Shown here in pieces: positions 26,177 through 36,947 of a stretch of DNA of 64,000 bases (its first letter is position 1; the number at the start of each line of letters is the position of its first letter). The position numbers and the translations under genes were made by a program. This stretch comes from Takakia lepidozioides. Taxonomy: Eukaryota; Streptophyta; Takakiopsida; Takakiales; Takakiaceae. Below the pieces are notes generated by a model. The model saw only the letters and a program-made list of their open reading frames with translations. It had not been told where the DNA came from and made no database searches. Location: the NCBI GenBank assembly GCA_030704615.1, contig CM060732.1, positions 41,645,053 through 41,709,052 of the forward strand, in the 5' to 3' direction.

Positions 26177-27404
26177 TGAATCTATTGGCTGAAGTTCATA
26201 TTTTCTGACTGACCACTAAAACCCACCTTTCTAGCCTCTGATCCTCTTTGCTTCACCAACTAGAAGGTATGTAACATCCACTTATAAGGTCAGTGTCCAT
26301 GACCATGAACCATGATGGTATCAGCTGTGAAACTGGAAAAGGCTGCAAACAAGGCAATGGCATGGCATGGGTCCAAGATGCACATGTTCAATGACAAGTG
26401 TTGCTCTCGATAAAAGTTGGAAACAAACATTGAGCTCAAATATTTTCCTTTGTAATGATGTGGCAAGATCTATGGGCTTTACAATCTCATGTCGTAACTA
26501 CTGAACTGGTATTATGGAATTGAGTAGAGAGAGAGTAGAGAGACCTGAGCGAAGCCAGCCTGGCCTTCCCCTCTGATATTGGAATAGGTTGAGTTGTTCA
26601 AATCCTGTGTGTTCTATACCTGTGAGGCAAACTGGTATGTGTGTGACAGCAAAAAAAACTACAACTTCTTCCAAATACACAAACTTATAGGAAAGAGAGA
26701 GAAGACTCCCGCAAAAGCCAGCATAAATAAGAGACCTAGTCCATTGCTGCATTTTACTGCGGTTCGATCAAACTCATGGTGACTAGGTGGGTATGGCTGT
26801 GCCGGAATGAAACTGCATATTAAATAGCTCATGATAGCCATCACAACCGCTCTAGAAAGCAATATGTATTGCGGATTTTCTTACCATTATTACCTATGTG
26901 GCTTTTCTAACTACGCATTGTACAATGTACAACGAGAGTAGGCCTGGCAGAAGGGTTGGAATTAGACAGTTTTCATTGTAAGAAGTTCTTGATTGCATAC
27001 ACGTGCAAAATGCAATGAAACGAATCATACATTCTTCTACCCTATTGTCCCTTGTACTCTCGTGGCTTTCAGTTGCTTTTGCTCGAGCAGCAATACTGCG
27101 AAGCGGATGATGGTCCAAGTCTAGCCAAATACTCAAATACATCAACCATACCTTGCTGCATAAATTCTTCTATCCAGCAAAAGTTATGCGAATACTGGAT
27201 CTGGTTGCACTGCGAGTTATAGCAGCGATGTTTTTATCTTGTTAATTCTAAATGAATGTGTGTGGCTAGGCAGAGAGAGGAGAGGAGAGGTGACTAAGTT
27301 CTAAAGGGAAGAAGAACATAACCAGAGAGACCATGGAGGTTATTTTTTCCTCCTTCTGTACCCGGCCTCTGTCCCCATTTTTTCTCTTTTTTGGGAAACG
27401 TGTC
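26177..27404. other. Intergenic stretch between convergent genes
   Basis: 3' flanks of the syntaxin (+) and the NXPE-like gene (-). No open frame with a recognisable domain. Confidence 0.45.
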
Positions 27405-29189
27405 CTAGACTGGACAAATGGCATTTAAGAAAGTATGGAGAAGCATTAAATCAACAAAGTACTTATGATCCCTACCGCGTGGTGGTGCTCGTCCGTAGTG
27501 TACACCGTCATTGCATTCGTTATCCCAGTGCCATGGGAACGTAAGATCAAAAGCATCAACGATTTTCAGATTGGGAATGTTAAGCCTTTGCAGTGTTTCT
27601 ACAATGATATGATTGTATAACTCCATCTTTTGAGGGTTGTAGTCAAGCACCCTTGCATTGCCCCCTCCTGCAACTGTTGTCCGGTATACAACAACAGGCT
27701 GCACACTGGGATCAATGTCACTCAATACTGAACCCCAAAACCTAGCTGCTGGGTTTACCCCTTCTTCCACAAAAGTTTGCAGGGCTCTCCAATGTACTCC
27801 GTCGTGCAACCCTGAATTCAGAAGGACGGCGTCCGGTACCGAAGGGCCAGTGAAGAAAGATCGCAACCTTTTCTGAAGTCGAGCATCTTTCAAGGATGAG
27901 AGCCCTTGGTAGTTCTTCTTCTCGTCGACATGTCCGTTGTACATACTGGTGATTCGTATGGTGCGCGAGGCATTTGTGGGATGCTTGAAGACTGTATCAA
28001 AGCGCCTCTCCATCCAGCCTATGTCCATATTGAATCCCAGGATATAGTTGAGGAGATTGCGGACACTGTCTTGAAAGTTAGAATCGCCCCAGAAGAACCA
28101 CCATTTGTTATTCAGACAACTCCAGGCTGCTTCTTCGTCGAATATTTTGAGGCGGCAGTGGGCAGAGTAGACCCAACCATTACTTTCCAGTAAGCCAATG
28201 GGTCCTAGACACCATGGACTCTGGCATGGTTCCTGAGGCGGAAGGCACCGAAACCTCGCCTGGTCGTCTTTCTCACAACTTGCATTGTAAGAATCTCGTG
28301 TCCATCTCCCGCTCCATGCATTGAGATTGAAATCGTCTGGTTGGCACTGCTGAAGCCCTAGCCCTTGTGATGAATGCAAGAAAAACTCGATTTGCAGGGT
28401 TGCAATTTCTTGTGAACGAGCCCATGGCAGCGGCTTGGAATTTTGGTCGGCGTGCATAATCCAATCCATGTTAAGGCCCTGCCAGTTCTCAAAGAGTAAC
28501 ACTACCTTAAAGACATATATGCCGGCATGGCGGGAATCCACCTGCAGGCTTACTGTGTAAGTCCCATTGAACATATCAACCACAGGCGGCCGAGACTTCC
28601 ATGTATTGCCAGTGAGATCAGTCTCATAGTAATCGCCCCCAGCACAGCGCCTGTTTCCCGTTTTATTGTAGGAGACTATCGTGAATTTGTGAACCGATCC
28701 AGTGGGGAGTCGAAGCCGCCCATTGACAGCCGTTGGAAGACCAAAAATCTTTGCCTCAGTAGTTGTTTCTTGATGACATGGTCTGTTCCTTGCAATAACT
28801 TGACTCATAATTGTGGAAGTTTCATTGATAATTGTAGGGAAGTGTATCCACTCCGAAGCCATCTCAGGACCAACGGTGTGTGTATGAGGTGCTGCTGATA
28901 CTGCTGCTGCTCCACACTGTGAGTCTGTGAAGCATCTCGCAGCGTGTTGTGACTGTGAGCCCCTGTCAGGGTCACGTCTGGCCGCATCCTCTCTGGACAA
29001 CTGCGGATTCATCTTGTTCTGGCCATCAGTGACAATGTCTTCACCGAAAAGCTGCGCACTCCAAAGACGAATGCCGGGGTTCCCATGCAGGGTGGACATC
29101 ACCTCATATGACGCAAGGATGGTGAAGACTACGATGAAAGCGACTGAAGAGATTCGTCCACGTGAAGCACTGGCACAAGCGTCTCCCAT
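27405..29189 (-). CDS. NXPE-like type II membrane protein with Ig-like and PC-esterase domains
   Basis: One open frame of 594 residues from ATG 29189. An in-frame open extension upstream lacks family features. A signal anchor follows the start (VAFIVVFTILASYEVM, residues about 17-32), so the protein is probably a Golgi or secretory type II protein. Residues about 165-245 resemble the NXPE Ig-like/filamin-type segment (GGDYYETDL, then VVDMFNGTYTVSLQV). The C-terminal half has the PC-esterase layout: SGRW, a Cys-rich linker, GDSNFQDSV with the nucleophile Ser of the GDS motif, and DGVHYGRAP carrying the Asp-His pair of the DxxH motif near the end. PC-esterase relatives (TBL/CAS1) acetylate cell-wall or glycan sugars. 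The substrate here is unknown. There are no introns and no disabling changes. Confidence 0.8.
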   Translation of the reverse strand: MGDACASASRGRISSVAFIVVFTILASYEVMSTLHGNPGIRLWSAQLFGEDIVTDGQNKMNPQLSREDAARRDPDRGSQSQHAARCFTDSQCGAAAVSAAPHTHTVGPEMASEWIHFPTIINETSTIMSQVIARNRPCHQETTTEAKIFGLPTAVNGRLRLPTGSVHKFTIVSYNKTGNRRCAGGDYYETDLTGNTWKSRPPVVDMFNGTYTVSLQVDSRHAGIYVFKVVLLFENWQGLNMDWIMHADQNSKPLPWARSQEIATLQIEFFLHSSQGLGLQQCQPDDFNLNAWSGRWTRDSYNASCEKDDQARFRCLPPQEPCQSPWCLGPIGLLESNGWVYSAHCRLKIFDEEAAWSCLNNKWWFFWGDSNFQDSVRNLLNYILGFNMDIGWMERRFDTVFKHPTNASRTIRITSMYNGHVDEKKNYQGLSSLKDARLQKRLRSFFTGPSVPDAVLLNSGLHDGVHWRALQTFVEEGVNPAARFWGSVLSDIDPSVQPVVVYRTTVAGGGNARVLDYNPQKMELYNHIIVETLQRLNIPNLKIVDAFDLTFPWHWDNECNDGVHYGRAPPRGRDHKYFVDLMLLHTFLNAICPV

Positions 29190-31321
29190 TGCTGTTATCG
29201 CAAACCTGTAGAAATTCCACTGGCATCCGTCATGGGTACCAGGGTCGTGAAGAAAGCTGTAGACCAATGGTAGAGAACATGCATGACGATATCTGCCTCA
29301 CTCCATCTCTGTTCGCTTCTGTTTTCAGCAAGGAACGGGGGAGCTAAACACTTCGCGCGCTTTAAGAAGGTGTTAAGCTTTAACTACTTGAAAGTAGTGA
29401 GGTGTTTCACATTGTAAACGACAAACCTCGGAGTGGCAACTCAAGGAGCTGGCTATGTCAGGAACAGCACATACACACACACGGGCCCGCAAAATTCCAC
29501 GCTTACATGAACGAGCGTTGCTCCTGTATCTCGTTCATCGGAGCCCTTTCCTGCGCCTTTGTCCTGCTGCCGGACCTTCACAAAGGAGATAAGCAGTGCC
29601 GTACTGCGAGATTCTTTCCATCAAATGAAGTCCAAGCTACTGAAACAGAGGATGGAGGGGGAGGAGGAGCTCCACGTTGGGTGAGAGAGAAAGCTTCCGC
29701 AACGACTCTCTATGGTGCTCCTTCTCCTTGGTCTTCATGATCCCTCACTGTCGATCCTCCAGCTGCAGCTCCTTGCGGCTCCCACACCCAAAACCCAAGC
29801 TACATTTTGAGCTCGTAGTCCCCCAAATGTTGGTAGCAGCCCATTCGTGTTTGTGGATCCAGGAAGGTTTGATGACGACCGACCTCACTTGATCCCTTCC
29901 GCTCGTGTGTTAGCCTGTACTGGAAGTGAACACTCATCAATCTCCCTTAACGCTCAGCCGCCAGGCAGCTGGCCTGTCCCCCTATCTTCCTTGATTAACC
30001 CTTAACTTTTTGGGGTTTAGGCAAAAACCACACCCAGGTGGCGAAATTCCAGCATATCGCTCTGGGAAAAAGATTTTGCAAATTCTAGCCGGACAAAAGT
30101 GGCTCAACTACCAACCGAAGGTACACGTGGAATTCCAGGCCAATCAGGTAGAAATCCAGGAAATGCCACTGTTGCAATGTGTGGCATGTTGGGGACAAAT
30201 TTTGGGGAGTTTGAGGAAAATTATATTTTCAGTGCAGAATTTTCACTTTTTGCATGACGGGATGAACTCCAAATGCAATGAAACTTCAACCATTTCATCC
30301 CCATGGAATCTGGCATCAATAGCACCAAGTGCCACCTGATTTGACCCTGTATGGAGGTCATGGCTTCCCCTCAAAGCAGGAGGGGTCATTTTACATGAAG
30401 CTCACACAAGATTGAAGAGCTACCTATCCTGCATCAGTGGGATTTGAACCCAGACGCCTGCCCCAGCTGGCAGCTCATACATTTGAACCTCACTTTTCGA
30501 TTTGTGCATAAGGGCGTTATTACTGATCAGATGCAATAAGGTATGGATGAGTACATAAAATATGGAGCCTTTGTATCAAAAACAGAGTTTGTTTGTCACA
30601 TCAGAATATTTTGGAGCGTTCCCAAATGTGGCAGCCATAGCTTGTCGGTTATCATTATTTTTGAAGGTTGAGGGAATGAGTGTATTGGTTGGGAGAGGGT
30701 TAACCCTTAAAGGACAAGTGACCCGTTTTGGGCCTCGCACAGCAGGAAAAATGGAATAACTTTTCGGGATTTTGTCAGAACTACATGAAAATTGGTGGAG
30801 TTGTTCCTTGCCATATGTAGGATCAAGATCCGCAAGCCGATCACCCCCATCTGATTATAGGGTTAGGTTTAGGGGTCGCAGTGGCAGGGGTCAGTTCCCA
30901 CGTAAAACCTACCTTTCCCACGCTTCTCTTTATCTCTCGCTCCCACCTCGCGCGAAGGCAGCGTCAGCTCCGCTTGTTTGCATGTTGTTGTTGCTGTTGT
31001 TGCATGTTGCTGCTGTTCCAAGTTGCCCTTGCTGATTTCTTTTTCTTGTTCCTGCTTGCAAAGTGTATGACCCCAAGCGTTTGCTGCATCTTTCATGCCA
31101 GCCGGCCGTCTCTACAAAGAGCTTTGGAGGGGAGATCAGTGAATTCTTGTCTGTGTCCATTTGCGTGTGCATTGAAATGGTGACAGCGAGGTAGGGAGAG
31201 AGCGGTTGACTAGCATTCTCTGCAGGTTGCCTGGCGCTGTGTAGGTAGCCTGAGTCAGATTGGTCGTTGGTGCTTGCGATTTGTTGGAGTTTATGAATTT
31301 GTGAGCACTCGGGTTGTACAA
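29190..31321. other. Intergenic, no confident gene
   Basis: Includes the NXPE-like promoter side and a short CA tract near 29474. At 30425-30470 a sequence resembles the T-arm of a tRNA on the minus strand (ggttcaaatccca), but no acceptor stem or cloverleaf can be drawn. No protein domain seen. Confidence 0.4.
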
Positions 31322-31687
31322 ATGGGGTCTGCAACCTCACCTCCACCTGCACTCGAGCGTTTGCTCCAAGAGACGGATGTCATTGCAACCTAGGCGAGAG
31401 GCGTGGGTGTTCCAGAAGAGCAGGTCGGTTTGCTGGTTGGTGCATTGAACGACGATATCCTGCTTTGTTTGAAAAGACCACACAAGGTATACTACCCCGG
31501 GTTTCCAAAGCCTTCCAACTTCAGGTACATTTGGCGTAGACAAGCTGCACACATTTTGGGTTGGGTTGATCGTAAGCATGGGTTCTCACCCGAGGTCAAT
31601 GCAATTTTGAGAGATAATGTGTGGCCCAATTTTGACTCATCTACAACAAGTCACGATGAGGTTGAAGGACTCCAAGGTACTCTCTAA
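31322..31687 (+). pseudogene. Unknown ORF with one internal stop
   Basis: From ATG 31322 the frame runs through one TAG at 31391-31393 and stays open to 31687, about 120 codons. Composition looks coding (VGLLVGALNDDILLCLKRP, YYPGFPKPSNF, WRRQAAHILGWVD), but I recognise no family. It may be a remnant of a transposon accessory gene. Confidence 0.4.
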
Positions 31688-31770
31688 GGAGTTCATGACA
31701 ACCTATTGGTTTGAGTGATGTTGCACCAAACAGTCAGTTGTCAGATGAATTTGGTGTCGTGAGTTCGCGC

Positions 31771-32001
31771 TCATTGTGTTGAATGAGGCACAATCCTCAC
31801 TCGTCCATCCTTCCATACTCGGAGTAGGTGAGTCTCCTCCCACTTGAACTGAATCCTTGGCTCGTGTAGGACCCGATCTCTCTCCTTAGCAGTCACATTG
31901 GCTGTTGTCTCTCCGGTACGAACGTATGCCAATACTGTTGCATCTTCATGCACATCCTTAGCACCACCAAACTCCTCACTAGTCTCTGGATCGTCATGCA
32001 C
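31771..32001 (-). mobile_element. Ty3/gypsy pol fragment (RNase H-integrase linker)
   Basis: The 76-codon minus-strand frame (VLAYVRTGE..., ERDRVL, HLLRVWKDGRVRIVPHST) resembles the segment between RNase H and the integrase zinc finger of plant gypsy polyproteins. It ends at a stop where the HHCC finger would begin. No other pol part is adjacent. The family call rests on pattern memory only. Confidence 0.45.
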
Positions 32002-32029
32002 GCTATCTACATGACCTATCGCCAGCGTA

Positions 32030-32130
32030 GCTACGGCGTGAGCCCAGCCCCGTGAGCCTGGGAGCTGAGCTCACGTTCAAGCTTTGAAGCGTGAGCTGAG
32101 CTCACGCTTCAGGGAAGCGTGAGCGGCATG
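32030..32130. repeat. Nested GCTCACG palindromes
   Basis: A palindrome with 12-bp perfect arms and one central G lies at 32086-32110 (gaagcgtgagct / agctcacgcttc). It overlaps a wider imperfect foldback (gagctcacgttcaa...ttgaagcgtgagctg) that begins at about 32067. The core GCGTGAGC recurs at 46890-46940. Confidence 0.8.
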
Positions 32131-32379
32131 AATCTGCTGGAGAAGCAGGTCCTATAGGCGAGGATTGCAGGAAGAGGGCCTATTACCGTGGACAAAACAA
32201 AGGAGGCCACCATGCACCATGTCTGCAATGCGTGCCAAAAAAGAGGAATATGTAAACATGTCAGATTTGAGCTCAGAATGATTGACACAGTTTATTTCAA
32301 TTCACAGAGAGACGCTTACAATGAATCGCAAGTGCATTTGCCCTCACAAGTGAACGAAATGTATATGTTTGTCATAAAA

Positions 32380-35300
32380 TGAAAAGTCTTCACACGGCAA
32401 CCTGGAAACCAGCATGGGAAGCGGGCATGGCTCGTATGTGTTCAAAGAGAAGTTGGCGAGCTCTACGCGAGGTGTCCCGCTGCAGAAGGGTGATGACTTC
32501 TCCGTAGCCTAGTGTGGCTTGGTGAATGAATTGGTCTCTCTTACCGTCGCAACACATAATTACAAGGTATATGTAATATTGATGCTTGCAGGGGACCCAC
32601 TTCCCTCTCATGCCGAGAGCGCCTCACGCATCGTTACAAAATCCGGACAAGTGCACGATGGGAAATTCCCAATGGTAACTTGATATTCTTTGGCATGAAG
32701 AACTGAGCCAATTGACAGCACTGTGTAAATCCGTCCATACCCCGGGGAAGGGACTTCGGTGATACGAGCCACCGTAGCCTGCAAAATTCTAGCCGATTCC
32801 ATCTTGCATTCGTGATCTGCACCCGAAGCAACACGGCGCACTGTTTTTCCATCTCTTTTGTTGGGTGGGAGTTGGCACCGGGTGGAGGCATTGTCGGAGC
32901 ATGTGGCACATCTGTGCCGACAGTGCATAAGGGCACCACCCGGGACCGTGCAAGACAAAACCCTCCCTCCTCCAGCATGCTTATCTCGGTTGAGGACAGC
33001 GATGTCCCAATTTGCACAGGCCAAATTGCGGGGGGAGGGGGCTTCATTATCACGGAAGGACGAACTGTTCCCTTCACGCATCGTGCCATATCGTCTGGGC
33101 AGAACCAAAACTTGTGCTCTTTGACTCCCCACTATGATAAGGTCGGAACAACCCTGTGAATGTTGGAGCTGGAGTCCCCCTGGAGCCTTTGCATATTTTT
33201 GATTTGCATTTCTTGAAAGAGGGGGTCCGAATTGCCATGCAAGCCACTCTAGATCCTGGTGGGGTGCGTTCTATATGCCAGTCACTATCAATGCAATCAG
33301 ATTCCTGCACCATGGCCACCACCTCCTCCAATGGGATTTCCGCTGCTATGCTTGCATGTTCCGCACCTGCTCCACAGGAGGAGGACCCACCTGGGAAGGG
33401 GCCGGCACAGGACTTAGTCTGCACTGGAGACACCTTTGGCACAGAGAAATTGACCCTGTCTGGCCTATGGGAATCTCCATCTGACCCTGGAAGAGTGTTT
33501 AATTTCCTTTTGCATGATCCAAATCTTTCCTCGCCTTCCAAATGGGGGAGCCTGGATTGCAGAGGGAACCTTCAGTGCACCTGTTTAGAGCTCTGGCCAT
33601 CTTTGACGGGTCTCCGGACCTACTCGCAGCCCTTAGCATCAACAAAGTCGAATCGGGGCCCTTCCCTCCACCCCGTCCCATCAGAAAATTGCGGTACCTG
33701 GTTTGTTGTGTAAGTGCCCGCCACCATGTCATCAGCAGTGGCCACATACAAGTCACGACCTGCTTTGGTAGACTGTTGCATCCAGGCGTTGTGAACAGTC
33801 TCTGCCAAATTACACGATGGCATGTCGGCCAAGTCCTCCAAGGACATGTCCTGCAGGAGGCATTGCATGGAAATGTGAGGAAGGAAAAGAAATGGTAGAG
33901 GTTATTCAAGTGACAATCGAACAACCCCAAATGAACAGGCACGATGCAAAGTGCAATTTGTGTTTAAGGAAAACTTGTGAGGCTTACCGTCGTCATGAAA
34001 GCTCCCCCCTGTCTGTACCTGAAGTGCCAGAAAACCAACCAGTCCTCCAACTCCTTCAGGTGGATACCTGTAGCAGCACCAGCGGAGAACCACCAAGCCC
34101 GGATTGCCTGGTAAGTGCTCTCTGCTTCTCCCATTGAGGTGGCATTCTTGTACTTCAGACAGAGCCTTCTATGCTCCAACTGAAGGTCAGGGCGAATGCA
34201 GCGCTTTGTATGACGTGCCAGAGATTGACTCCAATGGAAGAGGCATGTGCGCTCCCTATTTTCCATGGGGACCTTAGGATCCCCAGAACCAACACGCGCC
34301 GCACTGCATTGAAATTTGCCTGTGCACTATCAGCCATGAAGCCCGCAAAGTTTGTGTTCTGTATTCCATTGCGCTGCATGACGGTCAGGAGGGACTTCCA
34401 CATGAGCATCTGGGATTCAGTGTCCTCCGACTGCATATCACAAATTGCTATGGAGAGCACACGCTGGTACGCTGGATCATACACATGGCACGCCATGGTT
34501 GTCCAACCCTTCACCCGTTTGCAGTGATCAAACATTAACCAACATTTAGCCAAATCTCCTCCAGGTTGCATTCGGCGGACAATGCTCACACCACTGCCTT
34601 GGCCCACAGCGGACATCTTGAACAAATACACTTTGACGAGCCCTGGCCAGGGAACATACTGTTTTGAATGAATTCATAGCGACTCCTCCGTTTGAGGTCC
34701 ATAATGTTGTCCATGAATCCAGCAGTGCCTGTGCCCATTCTGAGTGCATTCACCTGGTTTCGAATATTGGGAGAGCTCAACACGGAGAAATGGTCCATGA
34801 CTGCCTCAAGGGAATCTGCATCCAGCATTGGCTGTGTCGAATCCCCTTCACCCAGTATGTGTTTTCCAGGAATGCCTTGCTAGCTGCAAGCGCTATAGCA
34901 GAAGGTGTTGCAGAAGGGGCATTATGGAACTCTTGCTTCAGTAGATTTCTAGCGATGTCCACGCTATCCCTGCAACTCCCTTTGGACACAGGATGCTCGT
35001 GTGCACCCATATGAATGCAGGCACGAGTCATTGTCTTGCATCGATGTGCCACCTGATACATACGAGCGTGGCAAACAGAAACACAGGACGGGGAAAGTTT
35101 GCAGAACCTGCACACAAAAGTATTGGTATTGGGAGGTGCAAGCCCTGGGGTGAAAGGATTCAGGGGCACACCTTCCCACTCACTTTCGTTTGGCTGAGCG
35201 CTGTTTCTCAGCCGAGGGCAAGAAATATTCAGGCACTTGCAATGCCCAACGCAAACCGACCTCCGAAATTTCAAGCCAATGTCGTTATGGATGTTCGAAG

Positions 35301-36006
35301 TTTTTGTCCTGCACCAAGGATGTCCGTCATGTTTCTTGTCCATGCCCTGCAGAAGCCCAGCCAGTCCACTGGAAGACGTGGGAGGGTTGAGCTCAAACAA
35401 GATGTCCCCATCAAACTGAGCTGGCACGTATTGAACACGTTGCACTGGAAGGGACTCCCAATCAACAAAACGTAGCTCGCTCTTGCACCCAGGCACACCT
35501 GCGAGGGCTTTCAATTTTGGAATGACACTTGTTATCTCGCGCAATTCGTCATCATCCAATAAGGGAGTTTGCACTGGCGGAGGAATCTCAGAAACATCCT
35601 CCGAGGACGAGTCCGAAAGAGTAACGAAGGTAGTGGATGTGCTCACCTCTTGTTTCACAGGAACTGTGCCCTTCTGTTGCACGACCGATGCTGCAGTGCC
35701 AGGGGTAACGACTGATCCTGCTGATTGTCTTCTCTCTTTTCCAAGGACACGGTATGTTCCTGGAAGGACTCTCCACTTCCTTCCACACTCGCCAACCAAG
35801 GGTTTCTCCAAGTGCCCAGAATCCAAATTCCCATCCTCGTCATACACCTCTTTCTGAACAAGCAGAGAACCCAACTCCAGCGGGAACACTGTAACCAGCT
35901 CATCCTCATGAACAACTGCATACCCATCGTCGTCTGCAGTGGCAGTCAGTGGAAGAGTACCTGCATTGGAATGGAATCGAGCGAGTGCATCTCGCTCCCT
36001 CGACAT
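32380..36006 (-). pseudogene. Decayed Mutator-like (MULE) transposase with SWIM zinc finger
   Basis: Minus-strand pieces follow each other in the order of one transposase. First comes an acidic N-terminal part from ATG 36006. Next is a Cys/His-rich finger (CVGHCKCLNISCP, FVCRFCKLS, HRCKTMTRACIHMGAHEHP; about 35320-34960). The MULE core follows (FKMSAVGQGSGV, FMADSAQANFNAVR, RTCLFHWSQSLARH, FWHFRYRQ; about 34640-34000). A conserved block is at 33840-33725 (SCNLAETVHNAW). The end is a CxC...CxH SWIM finger (CTCPDF at about 32640, CKHQYY at about 32590). At least five frame breaks occur (near 34851, 34640, 34290, 33724 and 32612), so it cannot make an active enzyme. A likely intron lies between about 33985 and 33842. 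Terminal repeats could not be located by eye. Confidence 0.8.
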
Positions 36007-36947
36007 GTTTTCCAGCACTGAACGAAACTGCCGATGCAGAACGGAATCCCCGAACTGAGAGCCCGTAATTATCGAAAGTGGAAATACCACCAGCAAACTG
36101 AGGTCAACAAGGGTAGCACCAAACCAAGGCTGCCGGCGATGCATGCCAAGGATGTAGGGATGACGTGCACATTCACCTCCCACCAACCAGAAAAACGGTT
36201 TTGAAAGACCAGAGCCACAAGAAGCCGTACTGTTTTTGGATGGAAAACAAACCCTGAAATTGACATGAAACCATCCATTATGAAATGACGGCAACAACCC
36301 TGGAGAGCAGTAAACAGGAAGATCCGATTGTAATGAGATTGTGTTGCGCCAGAATAGCACAGAACAAACACCGACACTTCAAGAGATACCTCGCACGAAT
36401 GTGTGCAACACATGGTCATATCCGACACAATCCTTTATACCGAATGACCCCATGGGGACGGTCACGGCATAAAAAAAACCACAGGGCATGCAGCACAACA
36501 CACGTGGATGCATATGTGAAGCATAACAATTATTGCGAATCTGGAAGAACTGCTCGGAATTGAAAAAGCACTACATTTCTACGGCGCATTCGAATTTGAA
36601 AGAAGGCAAGGAGGCCGCCATGTATTGGCAGGCGGCGAAGCACATCTGACATATATCGCAAATGCATGCAACGGATATTCTTTTTCTTCGGCGCTTTATT
36701 AGCTGGGTAATACAAAGACGACAAAATGGATGAATTCCGTTCGCACACAATATCAACACCCGCATCCAAATACGGTTGACAACGTCCATTTTTATTTTTG
36801 TTACATGCGATACCAGAACTTGTTGCAAACGTCAAACTGGAGAGCTCCAGGGGCATCGTGGGGAGCCCTTGTTTCCAGCGGAGGAGAAAGAGAAGGAAGT
36901 CATTATACTTCACGAGTTCTAGAAACAGGAATAGAGCTAGATATAGA
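36007..36947. other. Divergent spacer between MULE remnant and ParB-methyltransferase gene
   Basis: About 0.94 kb separate the two outward-reading start codons. The long minus-strand frame over 36530-37177 is Ser-rich and mirrors the acidic exon on the other strand, so it is a shadow. The likely promoters of both units lie here, but no motif is distinct. Confidence 0.4.

Noticed and set aside
30425-30475. tRNA-like T-arm on the minus strand
   Set aside because: No acceptor stem, D-arm or anticodon arm can be drawn. At most a tRNA-derived SINE relic.
32380-36006. KDZ (Zisupton-type) transposase
   Set aside because: The Cys clusters first suggested it, but the FHW...FWHFRYRQ blocks and the C-terminal SWIM finger fit a Mutator-like transposase.
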